In this document: positions 17,109 through 25,438 of the stretch, one piece after another | Numbering within the stretch: position 1 is the stretch's first letter | How the letters are laid out: each line of letters begins with the position of its first letter | From: a virus | Direction: 5' to 3' (one strand) | Virus record (IMG/VR): IMGVR_UViG_3300028027_000005 | Location: 1-35,425 of that record | Length of the DNA: 35,425 bases | Program-made: the position numbers and the translations under genes | Notes under the pieces: generated by a model | Told to the model about the DNA's origin: nothing | The model's database searches: none | Seen by the model: the letters and a program-made list of their open reading frames with translations, nothing else

Positions 17109-17116
17109 CAAAAGTA
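17109..17116 (-). promoter_or_regulatory. Possible -7 element giving a near-leaderless transcript
   Basis: TACTTTTG on the minus strand matches TAnnTTTG and ends only four bases before the ATG at 17104. No convincing -33 TTG is found 19-20 bases upstream, where the terminator stem lies. It could restart transcription after the terminator; support is weak. Confidence 0.3.
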
Positions 17117-17117
17117 C

Positions 17118-17147
17118 AAAAAAAAGCGCACCTATTATGATGCGCTT
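17118..17147 (-). terminator. Intrinsic terminator after tail tube gene
   Basis: Perfect 7-bp arms AAGCGCA and TGCGCTT with a 10-base loop are followed by eight T on the minus strand. It lies 24 bases after the stop of the abundant tail tube gene and probably sets a step-down in expression before the tape measure operon. Confidence 0.85.
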
Positions 17148-17170
17148 ATTTATAAAAACAATCTAAACTA

Positions 17171-18106
17171 CTAAATTGCTGTTGTAGTTGCTACATTTGA
17201 TTTATACAATACATCAGATAAATTGATGGCAGTTTTTAATAATGTAGTATCCCACGTTTTTAAAGTCAATACTTTACCCGCAATAAATGAAGGAACTGTA
17301 AGCGTATATTTGCCCGCTTCTGTTGTGCTTTCAACTAAAGTAGTAATAGTTGTCGTCGCACCGTCAACAGTATAAAGCAAATCAGTTTTAAGCAATCCAC
17401 TTAATGAAACTTGGTGATTGTCAGCTAATGTTTTAGCAGTAAATACAATAGAAGTTCCAGCAGTTGGTGTAGTAAGTGTAAATACTACGTCATTAATACC
17501 GTCTAAATCCTCTTGTGCGTTATAATTCAAATTATCTGAAGTAATCCAGCTTACGCGCTCATCAAACTCTAAACGGTTAACCATTTGGAAAGTTACTGAT
17601 TGAGCAGAAGCGTCAGTACCGTTACTCATAGTGTATTTACCATTTTCAAACATTCCAAGTGTGAAACCTTTGAACTCACCCGCTTTTGTTTGTGTGAAAA
17701 TTGCATCACCTTTTGAATCAAACATGATCAAGTCATATTGTCTGTGAGATGACAAAGAAGTTAAAGCCTTGTGAAAGTTAAGACCGTTGTCAAACATTAC
17801 AGTATATTCGTATGGATTTTTACCAGCTACGATTTTCTCACCTGATCCAGCGCGTGTGATAATAGTATCCTCTGCTGTGTTATCAGTTAACTCGATTACA
17901 CCTTGTAATACGATTAATTGCCCTTTTTGTTGCAATTCTTGAATATAAGCCAATTCCAAAGAACGTGCGTTATCAAATTTTAAACCTCTTTCTAAAAGAC
18001 CAAGAGTGGTAACTCTTTTAATATCTTGTTTGCAGTTTTTCAGTCCTGTTCCTAAAACTTCTGAAGCTCCACAGTTTACTGAATTTACGATTGTTGTTAA
18101 TGCCAT
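17171..18106 (-). CDS. Major tail tube protein candidate
   Basis: This 311-aa protein is encoded two genes after the connector and followed by a strong terminator, as expected for an abundant virion protein. The N-terminal ~200 residues are beta-rich. The segment after residue ~200 ('VVFTLTTPTAGTSIVFTA' onward) looks like an added Ig-like or beta-sandwich domain, which tail tube proteins often carry on the outer surface. The assignment rests on gene order and composition, not on a sequence signature. Confidence 0.65.
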   Translation of the reverse strand: MALTTIVNSVNCGASEVLGTGLKNCKQDIKRVTTLGLLERGLKFDNARSLELAYIQELQQKGQLIVLQGVIELTDNTAEDTIITRAGSGEKIVAGKNPYEYTVMFDNGLNFHKALTSLSSHRQYDLIMFDSKGDAIFTQTKAGEFKGFTLGMFENGKYTMSNGTDASAQSVTFQMVNRLEFDERVSWITSDNLNYNAQEDLDGINDVVFTLTTPTAGTSIVFTAKTLADNHQVSLSGLLKTDLLYTVDGATTTITTLVESTTEAGKYTLTVPSFIAGKVLTLKTWDTTLLKTAINLSDVLYKSNVATTTAI

Positions 18107-18130
18107 TTTATTAATTTTTTTTAATTGTTG

Positions 18131-18622
18131 TTAGAATTTTATTAGTTTTAAACAGTTATCTTTAAAATATACATCGACTTCTAAAACAATTACATTCCAG
18201 TTATCAATAGTCTTTGCATTTTTGCCGTTGTCCTCTGAATAATTGCTAATCCTTTGAATTTTATACTTACTGTCTTTTATTTCTGTAATTGTACTCCTAT
18301 CTAATGCTTTTAAAACATTTTCCAAAAGTGGATTTAATACGTCTTTAAATTCAGTATCCCAAATGATTGGATTTGTATTGGTAACGTGTACCGATTGTTT
18401 AGCAATTATTAACTTCAAAGATTTTTCAACTGCTTGCGTTGCAAAGTTACCATTTTCAGGCGTTTCTACTAACCAAATTAACGGATACTTATTAGTTGTT
18501 TTTAACTGCGATAAATACAAATTTAAAGTATCTTGTGAACCCCAGTTAAATTTTGGCTTAAATCCATTAATAGTTGGTAATTGTGCGAATAAATCTTTTA
18601 AGCTGTTTTCGACTACTATCAT
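18131..18622 (-). CDS. Tail completion/terminator-like protein
   Basis: This 163-aa protein lies between the head-tail connector and the tail tube gene. In HK97-type phages that is where the tail terminator or head-closure protein is encoded. 'LKDLFAQLPTINGFKPKFNW' is followed by 'NKYPLIWLVETPENG', a pattern I associate with small neck proteins of Bacteroidota phages. It overlaps the connector by 4 bases. The exact role is inferred. Confidence 0.6.
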   Translation of the reverse strand: MIVVENSLKDLFAQLPTINGFKPKFNWGSQDTLNLYLSQLKTTNKYPLIWLVETPENGNFATQAVEKSLKLIIAKQSVHVTNTNPIIWDTEFKDVLNPLLENVLKALDRSTITEIKDSKYKIQRISNYSEDNGKNAKTIDNWNVIVLEVDVYFKDNCLKLIKF

Positions 18623-19257
18623 AATCCAAATTGATTTTGATTTCTGAATATAGTCATATTTGCATTGGTGTAAGTTGTATCGTTATCAGCTAAAAACTGA
18701 ATTAAACTAACATACCCCAATTGTTCACCACTTCCAAACCAATCAATAACAGTTGTACAACCTTTAAACCAAATTGAAGGAAAGTGTGTGTTATTTCCTT
18801 GATATTCGGCTGCAAAGTCATTCCATACGGTTACTAATCTTTGATTTGAATTAACAGTTTCAGAATTTTGAGCGTTAATACTTTTTTCCCCTGTTCCTGT
18901 TACCGTTGTTGTATTATCTTTTAACCAATGGTAAAATACATAGTTTGCTAATAAAGAGCCTTTAAATAAGCCCTCTGTATGCAATAATCCTTTCCATTTG
19001 TATGTATTGCCATCCTTAACGTATTCTTTACCATTAACAAGGTCTTTCCAACGTTGTGATGCTCCTACATTTAAAACTCCAGCAGTTATGTTTAGATCAA
19101 GGTCTTTAAATAATGTATACCCTAAAGCGTTTTGTAGTAATTGACGGCTATATTTATCAATGTACTGTGTTAAGATTGTCAAACTGTCCGAATCCATCTC
19201 ATTGATGTTAGGAACGTTTAATTCTTTGATAAAATATGTTTGGTCAATTAAATACAT
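18619..19257 (-). CDS. Head-tail connector protein (DUF6712-like)
   Basis: This 212-aa protein begins MYLIDQTYFIKELNVPNI and is helical through 'LTILTQYIDKYSRQLLQNAL'. This is the pattern of the helical head-tail connector (gp6-like) family known in Bacteroidota phages as DUF6712. It follows the capsid gene and a 45-aa gene that abuts it (TAAATG), and precedes the neck protein. It should form a ring under the portal. Family name from memory, moderate certainty. Confidence 0.65.
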   Translation of the reverse strand: MYLIDQTYFIKELNVPNINEMDSDSLTILTQYIDKYSRQLLQNALGYTLFKDLDLNITAGVLNVGASQRWKDLVNGKEYVKDGNTYKWKGLLHTEGLFKGSLLANYVFYHWLKDNTTTVTGTGEKSINAQNSETVNSNQRLVTVWNDFAAEYQGNNTHFPSIWFKGCTTVIDWFGSGEQLGYVSLIQFLADNDTTYTNANMTIFRNQNQFGL

Positions 19258-19395
19258 TTATTTTTTGCTTTTTGGTTCGTAATACTTAGCTACTTTGTCA
19301 ACATTTACTAAGTGAGAAGCGAGCTGGGAATCACATTCCCAGACATCGCCTTTCAATTTAGTTGCAAAGTCTTTTGTAAACTCTACTTTTTTCAT
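19258..19395 (-). CDS. 45-aa hypothetical protein after capsid gene
   Basis: The frame MKKVEFTKDFATKLKGDVWE...YYEPKSKK has 45 codons. It fits exactly between the capsid stop and the connector start (its stop directly abuts the next ATG). It is a small basic protein of the kind often found after major capsid genes in Bacteroidota phages; a head-decoration or connector role is possible but unproven. Confidence 0.7.
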   Translation of the reverse strand: MKKVEFTKDFATKLKGDVWECDSQLASHLVNVDKVAKYYEPKSKK

Positions 19396-19399
19396 ATTA

Positions 19400-20560
19400 C
19401 TATGTTGCTAATGTAGTCAAAGCAGCAGAAATAGAAGCTACTTTTCTGAATCCTGTTTTGTCAGCTTCACGAACTAAGAAAGCTAATCTCTTACGAGCTT
19501 TCAAAGTCATCATATCTTCTGCGAAGTCAGTACCGTTGAATCCTTTTGATACAACTACACCGCCCATTTCATAAATACGTGCAAATCTTGAATCACCTAA
19601 ATAAAGTGTGTTAGCTGTTACATTATTATCTTCTACGATATTCAATGCTCCAATACGTGGATCATTAAAATTAAATACATAATTGTAAGTACTATCTTTT
19701 TTCAATTTCAATTTGTTGATGTCTGCAATATTCATCGCAACGAAATCTGGAGCGTATTTTGCACCACCAACAGAAGTAATATCTTCAGAAACTTTTGCAA
19801 TCAAGTCATAAATGTTTGCATCTGTAATTCCAGAAGCTACAGCCGTGTAAGCTGGTGATGAAGTAATTAAACCTTTCAAGTTAGTTCCTGTGTTATCACC
19901 TACTACGATTTGAGAAGCAACTTTATCCAAAACGTTAGCTTCTAAAAACATATCTAATTCAGCAGCAGCCATAACCTCATCATTGAAAAACTCCTCAGAA
20001 ACTGGCAATGAATCACCGATTTTTTGCAATGCTAATGTATAACCTTTGAATTTAGCAGTACTTTCAGCAAATGCAACACCTTCAGCAACAGAAGCAGCAG
20101 CCTTTACGGTTGTAGCCTCATCCCAGTCAACATAAGCAACAGTACCATTATGGTTACCAGCTCCAACAGGAATTTTTCTGAATAGGTCGTATAAACTTCT
20201 TTTTTTACGTTGCAATTGACCAATACCGTCAACTAATTCAACGTGTGGATTTGTAGCAATAGAAGCTCTCAAAGTATCAGCTTTCAATACTACTTCAGCA
20301 TTTCCACCTTTTGCGATGTTTTTTAATGCTTCTTTGTTTTCTTTGATTTCTTCTACCAAAGTTTTTACAGTGATTGACTGTGTTCCCATTTCTTTTAATT
20401 GGTTAACTTGTTCTTGTAAATTTTCGAATACTGATTTTTCAATCGTTTCTTTTCCTTTCAAAGCCTCTAATTCAGCTTTTAATGCAGATACTTCAACATC
20501 TTGTGCTTTGTATCCTTCAACTTTTGCGCTTAATGCGTCTAATTGTTCTTGTGTAATCAT
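19400..20560 (-). CDS. Major capsid protein, HK97 fold
   Basis: This 386-aa protein has an N-terminal coiled-coil scaffold-like delta domain (residues ~1-95, rich in E/K/L heptads). The capsid core follows: 'LYDLFRKIPVGAGNHNGTVA', 'LALQKIGDSLPVSEEFFNDE' and a C-terminal 'TLKARKRLAFLVREADKTGF'. These are typical of HK97-type phage capsid proteins. The upstream S78-like protease should remove the delta domain during maturation. Codon content is less AT-biased than in neighbouring small genes, as expected for a highly expressed protein. Confidence 0.9.
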   Translation of the reverse strand: MITQEQLDALSAKVEGYKAQDVEVSALKAELEALKGKETIEKSVFENLQEQVNQLKEMGTQSITVKTLVEEIKENKEALKNIAKGGNAEVVLKADTLRASIATNPHVELVDGIGQLQRKKRSLYDLFRKIPVGAGNHNGTVAYVDWDEATTVKAAASVAEGVAFAESTAKFKGYTLALQKIGDSLPVSEEFFNDEVMAAAELDMFLEANVLDKVASQIVVGDNTGTNLKGLITSSPAYTAVASGITDANIYDLIAKVSEDITSVGGAKYAPDFVAMNIADINKLKLKKDSTYNYVFNFNDPRIGALNIVEDNNVTANTLYLGDSRFARIYEMGGVVVSKGFNGTDFAEDMMTLKARKRLAFLVREADKTGFRKVASISAALTTLAT

Positions 20561-20562
20561 TT

Positions 20563-21369
20563 TTAAAATTTGTTTAATAATTGGTTAAATTCGTTTTCAT
20601 TCATTTTTTGAGTAACTTCTACGGTTGGCTCATTTTCTGAAAGTGTGTTAACGGCTTTCATATTATTTTCTAAGGTTGGTGTAACTGGATTAGATCCTAT
20701 AACAACCGCACTCCCTTCAATTAATTTTGCTTCAAGTACGGCCCAGAAATAACCTTTTTCAATTGCTGTTTCTTGATTTGCCACTTCTGGTAAATATTTA
20801 TTCCAATTTTCAAATTCTTGTGTACTTGATGGATTATTTGCACAAAGTAACATTTTAACATAAGACATTCCGACGCTGTGATTTTTTACAAATCCTTTCG
20901 AATATTGTTCATACATAAACTCGTTACGATCTTCTTTTACTTTGCTTTCAAATATTAAACATTCTGTTTTACCTTCGTAATTATACCCTAATTGCTTAAA
21001 AGTAAATTGTTGAGTAAAAACATTCAAGTCATCACCATCGGCAATAATTTTATCAAACTCCATGCAGTGTTCTTGCAAATGTACAATATTTTTGTTTTCA
21101 CTAATAGACTTATTCCACAATCCTTTAATATGTACATCACCGTGAGAGTCTAAAAAGTTAGTTGAATTAATAACTACTTTTACTTTTAGTTCTTCTTCGG
21201 CCTCTTGAATTGGCGTATTATTAACAATTGCCTTTGTAGTTTCAATAGGACTAAAAGAAAATGTATCTGCCTTTTTAAACGACGCTTTTTTAAATGCAAT
21301 CAATTTATTTTGATTCTTTACGATAAATTCAATTTCCTGTTCTTTATTTTCGAACGATGGTATCTTCAT
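20563..21369 (-). CDS. Prohead maturation protease, S78-like
   Basis: This 268-aa protein has the usual order of catalytic signatures for HK97-type prohead proteases. 'FLDSHGDVHIKGLW' and 'NIVHLQEH' contain candidate histidines, 'NHSVGMSY' carries the probable nucleophile serine, and 'EAKLIEGSAVVIGSNPVTPT' marks the C-terminal strand with its acidic residue. It is encoded between portal and capsid and ends two bases before the capsid start. It should cleave the scaffold domain in the prohead. The ~60-residue N-terminus is unassigned. Confidence 0.82.
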   Translation of the reverse strand: MKIPSFENKEQEIEFIVKNQNKLIAFKKASFKKADTFSFSPIETTKAIVNNTPIQEAEEELKVKVVINSTNFLDSHGDVHIKGLWNKSISENKNIVHLQEHCMEFDKIIADGDDLNVFTQQFTFKQLGYNYEGKTECLIFESKVKEDRNEFMYEQYSKGFVKNHSVGMSYVKMLLCANNPSSTQEFENWNKYLPEVANQETAIEKGYFWAVLEAKLIEGSAVVIGSNPVTPTLENNMKAVNTLSENEPTVEVTQKMNENEFNQLLNKF

Positions 21370-21411
21370 TTTTTTTAGTTTTTTTTAGTTCTTCTATTTC
21401 TTCTTTGGTTA

Positions 21412-22566
21412 TCATAATTCAGCTATATTAATATTATTATCATTTGCTAATATTTGATTTTCTAATTTTAACTTAATAACCTCTTGACGTTCCTTTTCAA
21501 ATACTTGGTTAAAACTTAAATGCTCCCAGCTCATAATCAATTCAGGATAGTTAAACAAGTCCTCTAATGAATCAGTTAGCATTTGCCCCTTAGGCTTTAA
21601 AACATATTCCACATGCCTATTTACTGCCTTTTCTTGGTTCTCGTATGTACTGCCTTTTAAATTAGCTTCTAATACATCGCGAGGAATTCCATACATTGAC
21701 CCAATCATAAAATAGTCATTATAGAAACACTCATCCAATTTTAAACGTGCAATATCGTCAACAAAACGTTTTATATCAATAGGTTTTTTAATAGCGTGAA
21801 CGTTCTTATTCCCTCTTACAACTCCTTCAATATTTCTTTTTTCTGTATCGGTCATATTAACCGATTCTAAACTTTCACTCTTTGCGCTTGCTATAAATTT
21901 CTGGCTAAATTCTAAATTAATAGATTTTGCATTTAACGCATTTTCTGAATTAGAAATGACTTTATATAATGCGTCAATTCTTGAAACCCCTTTGAAACTA
22001 TTATTTGAAACGGTATTAGTAAGGTCGTAAAATGGTGTAATTTCGCTAATTGGTATTAATTTTGAAGTATTACCAAAACTATATTTAACAGTGCCTTTTA
22101 ATAAGTCTTTATAAGTTACATTTGATAAAACAAGATTGTTTAATTTATCAATTAAATTACTATCAAAATCAAGTTTGGCAGGATTAAGCCATTGAATAGG
22201 GGATGTTTCGTTTAATGAATTGTTAGGAGTCCAAAGATATGCAGTACCTAATTGAACAAAAAACATATAATCCCAAAGGAATTGAGTCCAGTTCTGTTTA
22301 AAGTTTGGTTTTTTTCTTTGAGTGTAAAGAAAGTCGTTAACTGCTGGCGTGTTAATCTTGCCTAAACTAAAAAGATCACAGTTTAATGCAAAGACTTTTA
22401 ACGCTGCTGGATTAGATAAAATAACATTGATTTTATCTTTATCGTTCTTAAACTTGTTTAGGTTTGCCTGTTGGTTTATTACCTCGTAAAAGAAATTACC
22501 ACTTAAATCTCTCTCGATTGTTTGCGGTGCGTTACTTCCAAAACCTATATTAAAATTAAAACCCAT
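21412..22566 (-). CDS. Portal protein
   Basis: This 384-aa protein lies directly after the large terminase and before the prohead protease, the fixed place of the portal. Sequence features fit HK97-type portals: 'NPAALKVFALNCDLFSLGKI', 'NWTQFLWDYMFFVQLGTAYL' (wing region), 'GVSRIDALYKVISNSENAL' and 'MYGIPRDVLEANLKG'. The portal forms the dodecameric DNA gate of the head. It has an A-rich leader and a possible -7 box just upstream. Confidence 0.85.
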   Translation of the reverse strand: MGFNFNIGFGSNAPQTIERDLSGNFFYEVINQQANLNKFKNDKDKINVILSNPAALKVFALNCDLFSLGKINTPAVNDFLYTQRKKPNFKQNWTQFLWDYMFFVQLGTAYLWTPNNSLNETSPIQWLNPAKLDFDSNLIDKLNNLVLSNVTYKDLLKGTVKYSFGNTSKLIPISEITPFYDLTNTVSNNSFKGVSRIDALYKVISNSENALNAKSINLEFSQKFIASAKSESLESVNMTDTEKRNIEGVVRGNKNVHAIKKPIDIKRFVDDIARLKLDECFYNDYFMIGSMYGIPRDVLEANLKGSTYENQEKAVNRHVEYVLKPKGQMLTDSLEDLFNYPELIMSWEHLSFNQVFEKERQEVIKLKLENQILANDNNINIAEL

Positions 22567-22580
22567 TAATTTATTTTTTA

Positions 22581-22588
22581 CAAAGATA
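22581..22588 (-). promoter_or_regulatory. Possible -7 element before portal gene
   Basis: TATCTTTG on the minus strand lies 14 bases before the portal ATG and matches TAnnTTTG exactly. No TTG occurs at the expected -33 distance, and the element directly abuts the terminase stop. It could be a weak or activator-dependent late promoter. Confidence 0.4.
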
Positions 22589-23827
22589 CTAAATATTTTT
22601 TATTATATTCATTTCGAATAGTTTTTGCGTAATATATTCGGTTGCATTGATCAGGTGATCATTTCCGTCCTCTGGTTGCTCCAAAGTAACTCCGAACCTA
22701 TCTTTTTGATAACTGTAATTTTCTTGCTCAAATTCAAGGTTTTTTGAAGTGGATGTATAGTACACATTTAAACTTTGCATAGTTCCAATTCTGTCAATTA
22801 ATCGAGTTTTCCCACCTACTGAAATAGCGTATTCCCAACCCGAACGCCTTAAAGCTATTATCTTACTTGGCCTGTTACTATCGCATACAATTGTTTTGTC
22901 TTTTGGTATATTTAGTTTTGTAAATAACCAACTTACCAAGCCCTCATCTGATTGTGCGTTTATTTGATGGTTTTCTGTAGTTGTTAATGTTTTTCTAATT
23001 TCATTTTCAGATTTGTAGTTCACCTCGTGGACATATAAATTGCCATCGTGGTACTTAACCTCAACAATTGCAAATGGATCGACTAAACCCCAATCGCAAC
23101 CATAGTAAATTTGCTTATCTATTTGTAAATATTGAAAGTAGTCGATAGGCTTCCAGTTGTATATTCGCCCTTGTTTTTCAGCTTTCAAACCTAATCCAAA
23201 GACCTGCCAGTTATACTCATTTGCTGTACCCTGACTTATATTATATTCAGTCGGCTCATATCCTAATATTTTCTTTTTTTGCTCAATTGGTATAAAAGGA
23301 TTGTCTTTAAAAGTTGAGTGAATAACAGTTGCATTATCTCGCTTCATAACACTATCCGCCCAATGATTACCAACTGGATTATAATCCATAAATACAGCTT
23401 TTGAACATCTCATATCTAACTGATCAAATGTTTCTTTGGATAATTTATAAAACTCATTAAACCATAAATAGTCTGAATGATAACCCATAACTTTCAATTC
23501 GTCATCTGTACCTTCAATAAATATTTGTGATCCATTTGGAAATGTGAAATAAGATTCTGATTTATTATAAACTACTTTATCCCAATTCTCTAAAGTTGGA
23601 TAATATTTTAACATATCCTGTAAAATTGTATCCTTACAATCTTTTTTAGTGATCCTAAAAGCTGCTAATTTAATACGTTCATTTGACCACGCTAAAACCC
23701 AAAACAACTGTAAAATACTAAAGGTCTTACTCGAACGAGAAGACCCTGAATTAATAATATATTTATATTTTCCAGTATTTAATAAATTATAATTTTTTTC
23801 AAATACCGTAGTAGCTTTAATCTTCAC
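22589..23827 (-). CDS. terL: Terminase large subunit
   Basis: This 412-aa protein has a Walker A-type motif 'SGSSRSSKT' (27-35), a probable Walker B region 'SDYLWFNEF' (118-126) and 'GCDWGLVDPFAIVEV' (243-257). The latter starts the RNase H-like nuclease with Asp245. 'IVCDSNRP' and 'NDHLINATEY' carry further acidic residues. It matches PBSX/Terminase_3-type packaging motors. It overlaps the small subunit by 11 bases. It translocates DNA into proheads through the portal. Confidence 0.92.
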   Translation of the reverse strand: MKIKATTVFEKNYNLLNTGKYKYIINSGSSRSSKTFSILQLFWVLAWSNERIKLAAFRITKKDCKDTILQDMLKYYPTLENWDKVVYNKSESYFTFPNGSQIFIEGTDDELKVMGYHSDYLWFNEFYKLSKETFDQLDMRCSKAVFMDYNPVGNHWADSVMKRDNATVIHSTFKDNPFIPIEQKKKILGYEPTEYNISQGTANEYNWQVFGLGLKAEKQGRIYNWKPIDYFQYLQIDKQIYYGCDWGLVDPFAIVEVKYHDGNLYVHEVNYKSENEIRKTLTTTENHQINAQSDEGLVSWLFTKLNIPKDKTIVCDSNRPSKIIALRRSGWEYAISVGGKTRLIDRIGTMQSLNVYYTSTSKNLEFEQENYSYQKDRFGVTLEQPEDGNDHLINATEYITQKLFEMNIIKNI

Positions 23828-24221
23828 TTGGTTTGATTATTTCGATTTGTAAGGTTGTATTTTGTATTTTTTCACCTCCAGAAGTTACATCTGTTTTATC
23901 ACCAAACACCTTAGGATACATTTTTGCCATTTTCCATTTTAAAGTATTAACTAAAGCATTATAAACAGGGTATTCAATTTCTTTAGTGATCAACATATCT
24001 CTTAAGTCATCGATTTCATTTTCCAATGCTAATGCTTTATCTTGTTGACTGCTCACATACAGTGTGCGTAATTCATCATTATTATTTTTCCACCTTCTGA
24101 ATGTTGTCCAGTTTGGATACTTTGCATCAGATTCTAATATACGTATGATATTATTACCTAATGCTATTTCATTACATATCTCTTTTGATAAATCAAAACT
24201 ATATTCACTTGGTCGTGCCAT
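23817..24221 (-). CDS. terS: Terminase small subunit
   Basis: This 134-aa protein starts MARPSEYSFDLSKEICNEIA and contains an N-terminal HTH ('NWTTFRRWKNNNDELRTLY', about 37-55) followed by a long helix. This is the layout of terminase small subunits that recognise the packaging site. A four-base reading overlap with the large subunit start plus shared operon position support the call. Confidence 0.82.
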   Translation of the reverse strand: MARPSEYSFDLSKEICNEIALGNNIIRILESDAKYPNWTTFRRWKNNNDELRTLYVSSQQDKALALENEIDDLRDMLITKEIEYPVYNALVNTLKWKMAKMYPKVFGDKTDVTSGGEKIQNTTLQIEIIKPSED

Positions 24222-24226
24222 AAATA

Positions 24227-24247
24227 CAAAGTTACAAAATTAATTAC
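24227..24247 (-). promoter_or_regulatory. Possible promoter with near-leaderless start before terS
   Basis: TAACTTTG (24227-24234, minus strand) matches the -7 consensus and ends five bases before the terS ATG. A half-site GTAATTAA (24240-24247), like those in the four strong promoters, lies just upstream. The -33 TTG is closer (12-base gap) than normal. If used, the mRNA would be almost leaderless. Confidence 0.4.
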
Positions 24248-24434
24248 AATCTTTTCTTATTTGTTTTATCTTATCATTGTACTGCCTTGTTACTTCATTT
24301 ACTGCTGCTGAATTACCATTGCAGTTAAATAAAGCGTTTTTATATTGTTTTGTGGCCGCCATTTCTAAGTCATCACAATTTTTAGAGCAGCTTGTTATAC
24401 CAACAACTGCAAAAATAAACATTAATTTTTTCAT
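24240..24434 (-). CDS. Small lipoprotein
   Basis: This 64-aa protein has an N-terminal signal (MKKLMFIFAVVGI) and lipobox ITSC with the acylated Cys at 16, leaving a 48-residue, partly helical mature protein ending 'DKIKQIRKDCN'. Its ATG overlaps the stop of the 32-aa membrane peptide (ATGA). It could be a superinfection-exclusion lipoprotein, an outer spanin subunit, or neither. Position ahead of terminase rather than in the lysis cluster argues against a simple spanin call. Confidence 0.7.
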   Translation of the reverse strand: MKKLMFIFAVVGITSCSKNCDDLEMAATKQYKNALFNCNGNSAAVNEVTRQYNDKIKQIRKDCN

Positions 24435-24529
24435 ATATACTTATTATTTTTTAAAATATACGCCACTAACGAAAAAAAGATACCCATCATAAACCCTATA
24501 ACTATTCCCTGTGCAAAATCTTCTATCAT
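24431..24529 (-). CDS. 32-aa single-pass membrane peptide
   Basis: The frame MIEDFAQGIVIGFMMGIFFS...NNKYI has one hydrophobic segment over residues 8-26. It is coupled by ATGA overlaps to both the upstream 61-aa gene and the downstream lipoprotein gene. It is too short for an inner-membrane spanin, which needs a periplasmic coiled coil. Function is unknown. Confidence 0.6.
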   Translation of the reverse strand: MIEDFAQGIVIGFMMGIFFSLVAYILKNNKYI

Positions 24530-24711
24530 AACTTTTCTATTTCTGTTTTTACTTCTTGCCAATAATATATCATTGATTCAACACAAGTATGCAAACACTC
24601 ATCAACTGCTATTAATGCTAACTTATGTGGTCTTCTATTATCACAATCTCTTAAAGGAATGTTTATATAATATTTACCAACTAACTCTTTGGCTTTTTCT
24701 TTTGGTGTCAT
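24526..24711 (-). CDS. Small helical protein, paralogue of 26322-26519
   Basis: This 61-aa protein starts MTPKEKAKELVGKYYINI and ends EVKTEIEKL. It shares the pattern 'KxKAxELxxK', a central 'ALIAxxE' and a C-terminal 'EI.xL' with the 65-aa protein at 26322-26519. This is a family I recognise as common and uncharacterised in Bacteroidota phages. It is ATGA-coupled to the next gene. Confidence 0.7.
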   Translation of the reverse strand: MTPKEKAKELVGKYYINIPLRDCDNRRPHKLALIAVDECLHTCVESMIYYWQEVKTEIEKL

Positions 24712-24731
24712 AATTTTTTATTTTTAATTCT

Positions 24732-24758
24732 GTCCCAAATATCAATTAAATTCGGGAC
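24732..24758 (-). other. Hairpin in leader of 24526-24711
   Basis: Arms GTCCCGAAT and ATTTGGGAC on the minus strand pair over 9 bp (one G-U) around a 9-base loop. No U-tract follows, so it is not a classic terminator. It could protect the 5' end of a processed mRNA or slow translation of the next gene. Confidence 0.5.
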
Positions 24759-24763
24759 TAAAG

Positions 24764-24955
24764 TTAGTCTATAATACACAAATATACAGAATCATTAGCA
24801 ACGTATTGAACTCTCATAAGATCGCCCTCACTTGGTTTAATTCCTTTTGTTATTAATACTATTGTTTTATCTAAATGTTTGTGGTTTTTCATACCTAAAT
24901 GAAACATTATAACCCCGACCGCTGCTATCAAAATAGCTATAAATACTACTCGCAT
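24764..24955 (-). CDS. Small membrane-anchored protein
   Basis: This 63-aa protein has an N-terminal TM segment or uncleaved signal (MRVVFIAILIAAVGVIMFHL) and a ~40-residue soluble tail ('KPSEGDLMRVQYVANDSVYL') that looks like a small beta domain. It sits between other tiny genes. Function is unknown. Confidence 0.7.
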   Translation of the reverse strand: MRVVFIAILIAAVGVIMFHLGMKNHKHLDKTIVLITKGIKPSEGDLMRVQYVANDSVYLCIID

Positions 24956-24977
24956 TTTTTATACGTTTTTATTATTA

Positions 24978-25265
24978 TTAAATAAATTCATCAATATTAT
25001 GTGTATCTAATCCTGTAAAAGTGTGTATCAGCTTTCGTAAAGCTAAACCACAATTTTCAGCCATTTTCATTCTATCCTCAACGGACATAATATCGTAATC
25101 TTGGATATCATACATTTTGTCCATTAATGCAGTTTGGAAAATTATAATTGTATTCATAAAATCCCTATTTGAATAGTTTGGTTTGTTTTCATGTCCTATT
25201 GCTTCTGCATTTTGTGTTAGAAAATCATTAGCTATTACTTCAAGTGCTTTTTTGTGAGTTCTCAT
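24978..25265 (-). CDS. 95-aa hypothetical protein
   Basis: This 95-aa helical protein starts MRTHKKALEVIANDFLTQNA and contains 'IIIFQTALMDKMYDIQDYD'. Its ATG overlaps the stop of the 48-aa gene (ATGA). No DNA-binding or enzymatic motif is recognised. Confidence 0.7.
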   Translation of the reverse strand: MRTHKKALEVIANDFLTQNAEAIGHENKPNYSNRDFMNTIIIFQTALMDKMYDIQDYDIMSVEDRMKMAENCGLALRKLIHTFTGLDTHNIDEFI

Positions 25266-25408
25266 TTTTTATATGTTTTAATTATTATTAATATTATTAT
25301 TATTATTCCAAAAAATACACTTTCAATCGGTAAGGATGGAATACAATCTTTATGTTCTGGATGCTCTATACACCAACAATCTGTTTTAGGTGGGCAAGGT
25401 GGCTTCAT
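25262..25408 (-). CDS. 48-aa Cys/Pro-rich membrane peptide
   Basis: The frame starts MKPPCPPKTDCWCIEHPEHK, has four cysteines in the first ~22 residues, and ends in an Ile-rich TM segment (residues 32-43, 'FFGIIIIILIII'). It is ATGA-coupled to the next gene. The layout suggests a tail-anchored peptide with a possibly metal-binding or disulphide-bonded head. Family unknown. Confidence 0.65.
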   Translation of the reverse strand: MKPPCPPKTDCWCIEHPEHKDCIPSLPIESVFFGIIIIILIIIKTYKK

Positions 25409-25438
25409 TTTAAACTTAATTTAAAATTTAATTTCATA

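Noticed and set aside
21343-21414. 23-codon frame MITKEEIEELKK between portal and protease genes
   Set aside because: Very short, mostly an A-rich leader read as Lys codons; cannot be told from chance, although the overlap with the portal stop is gene-like.
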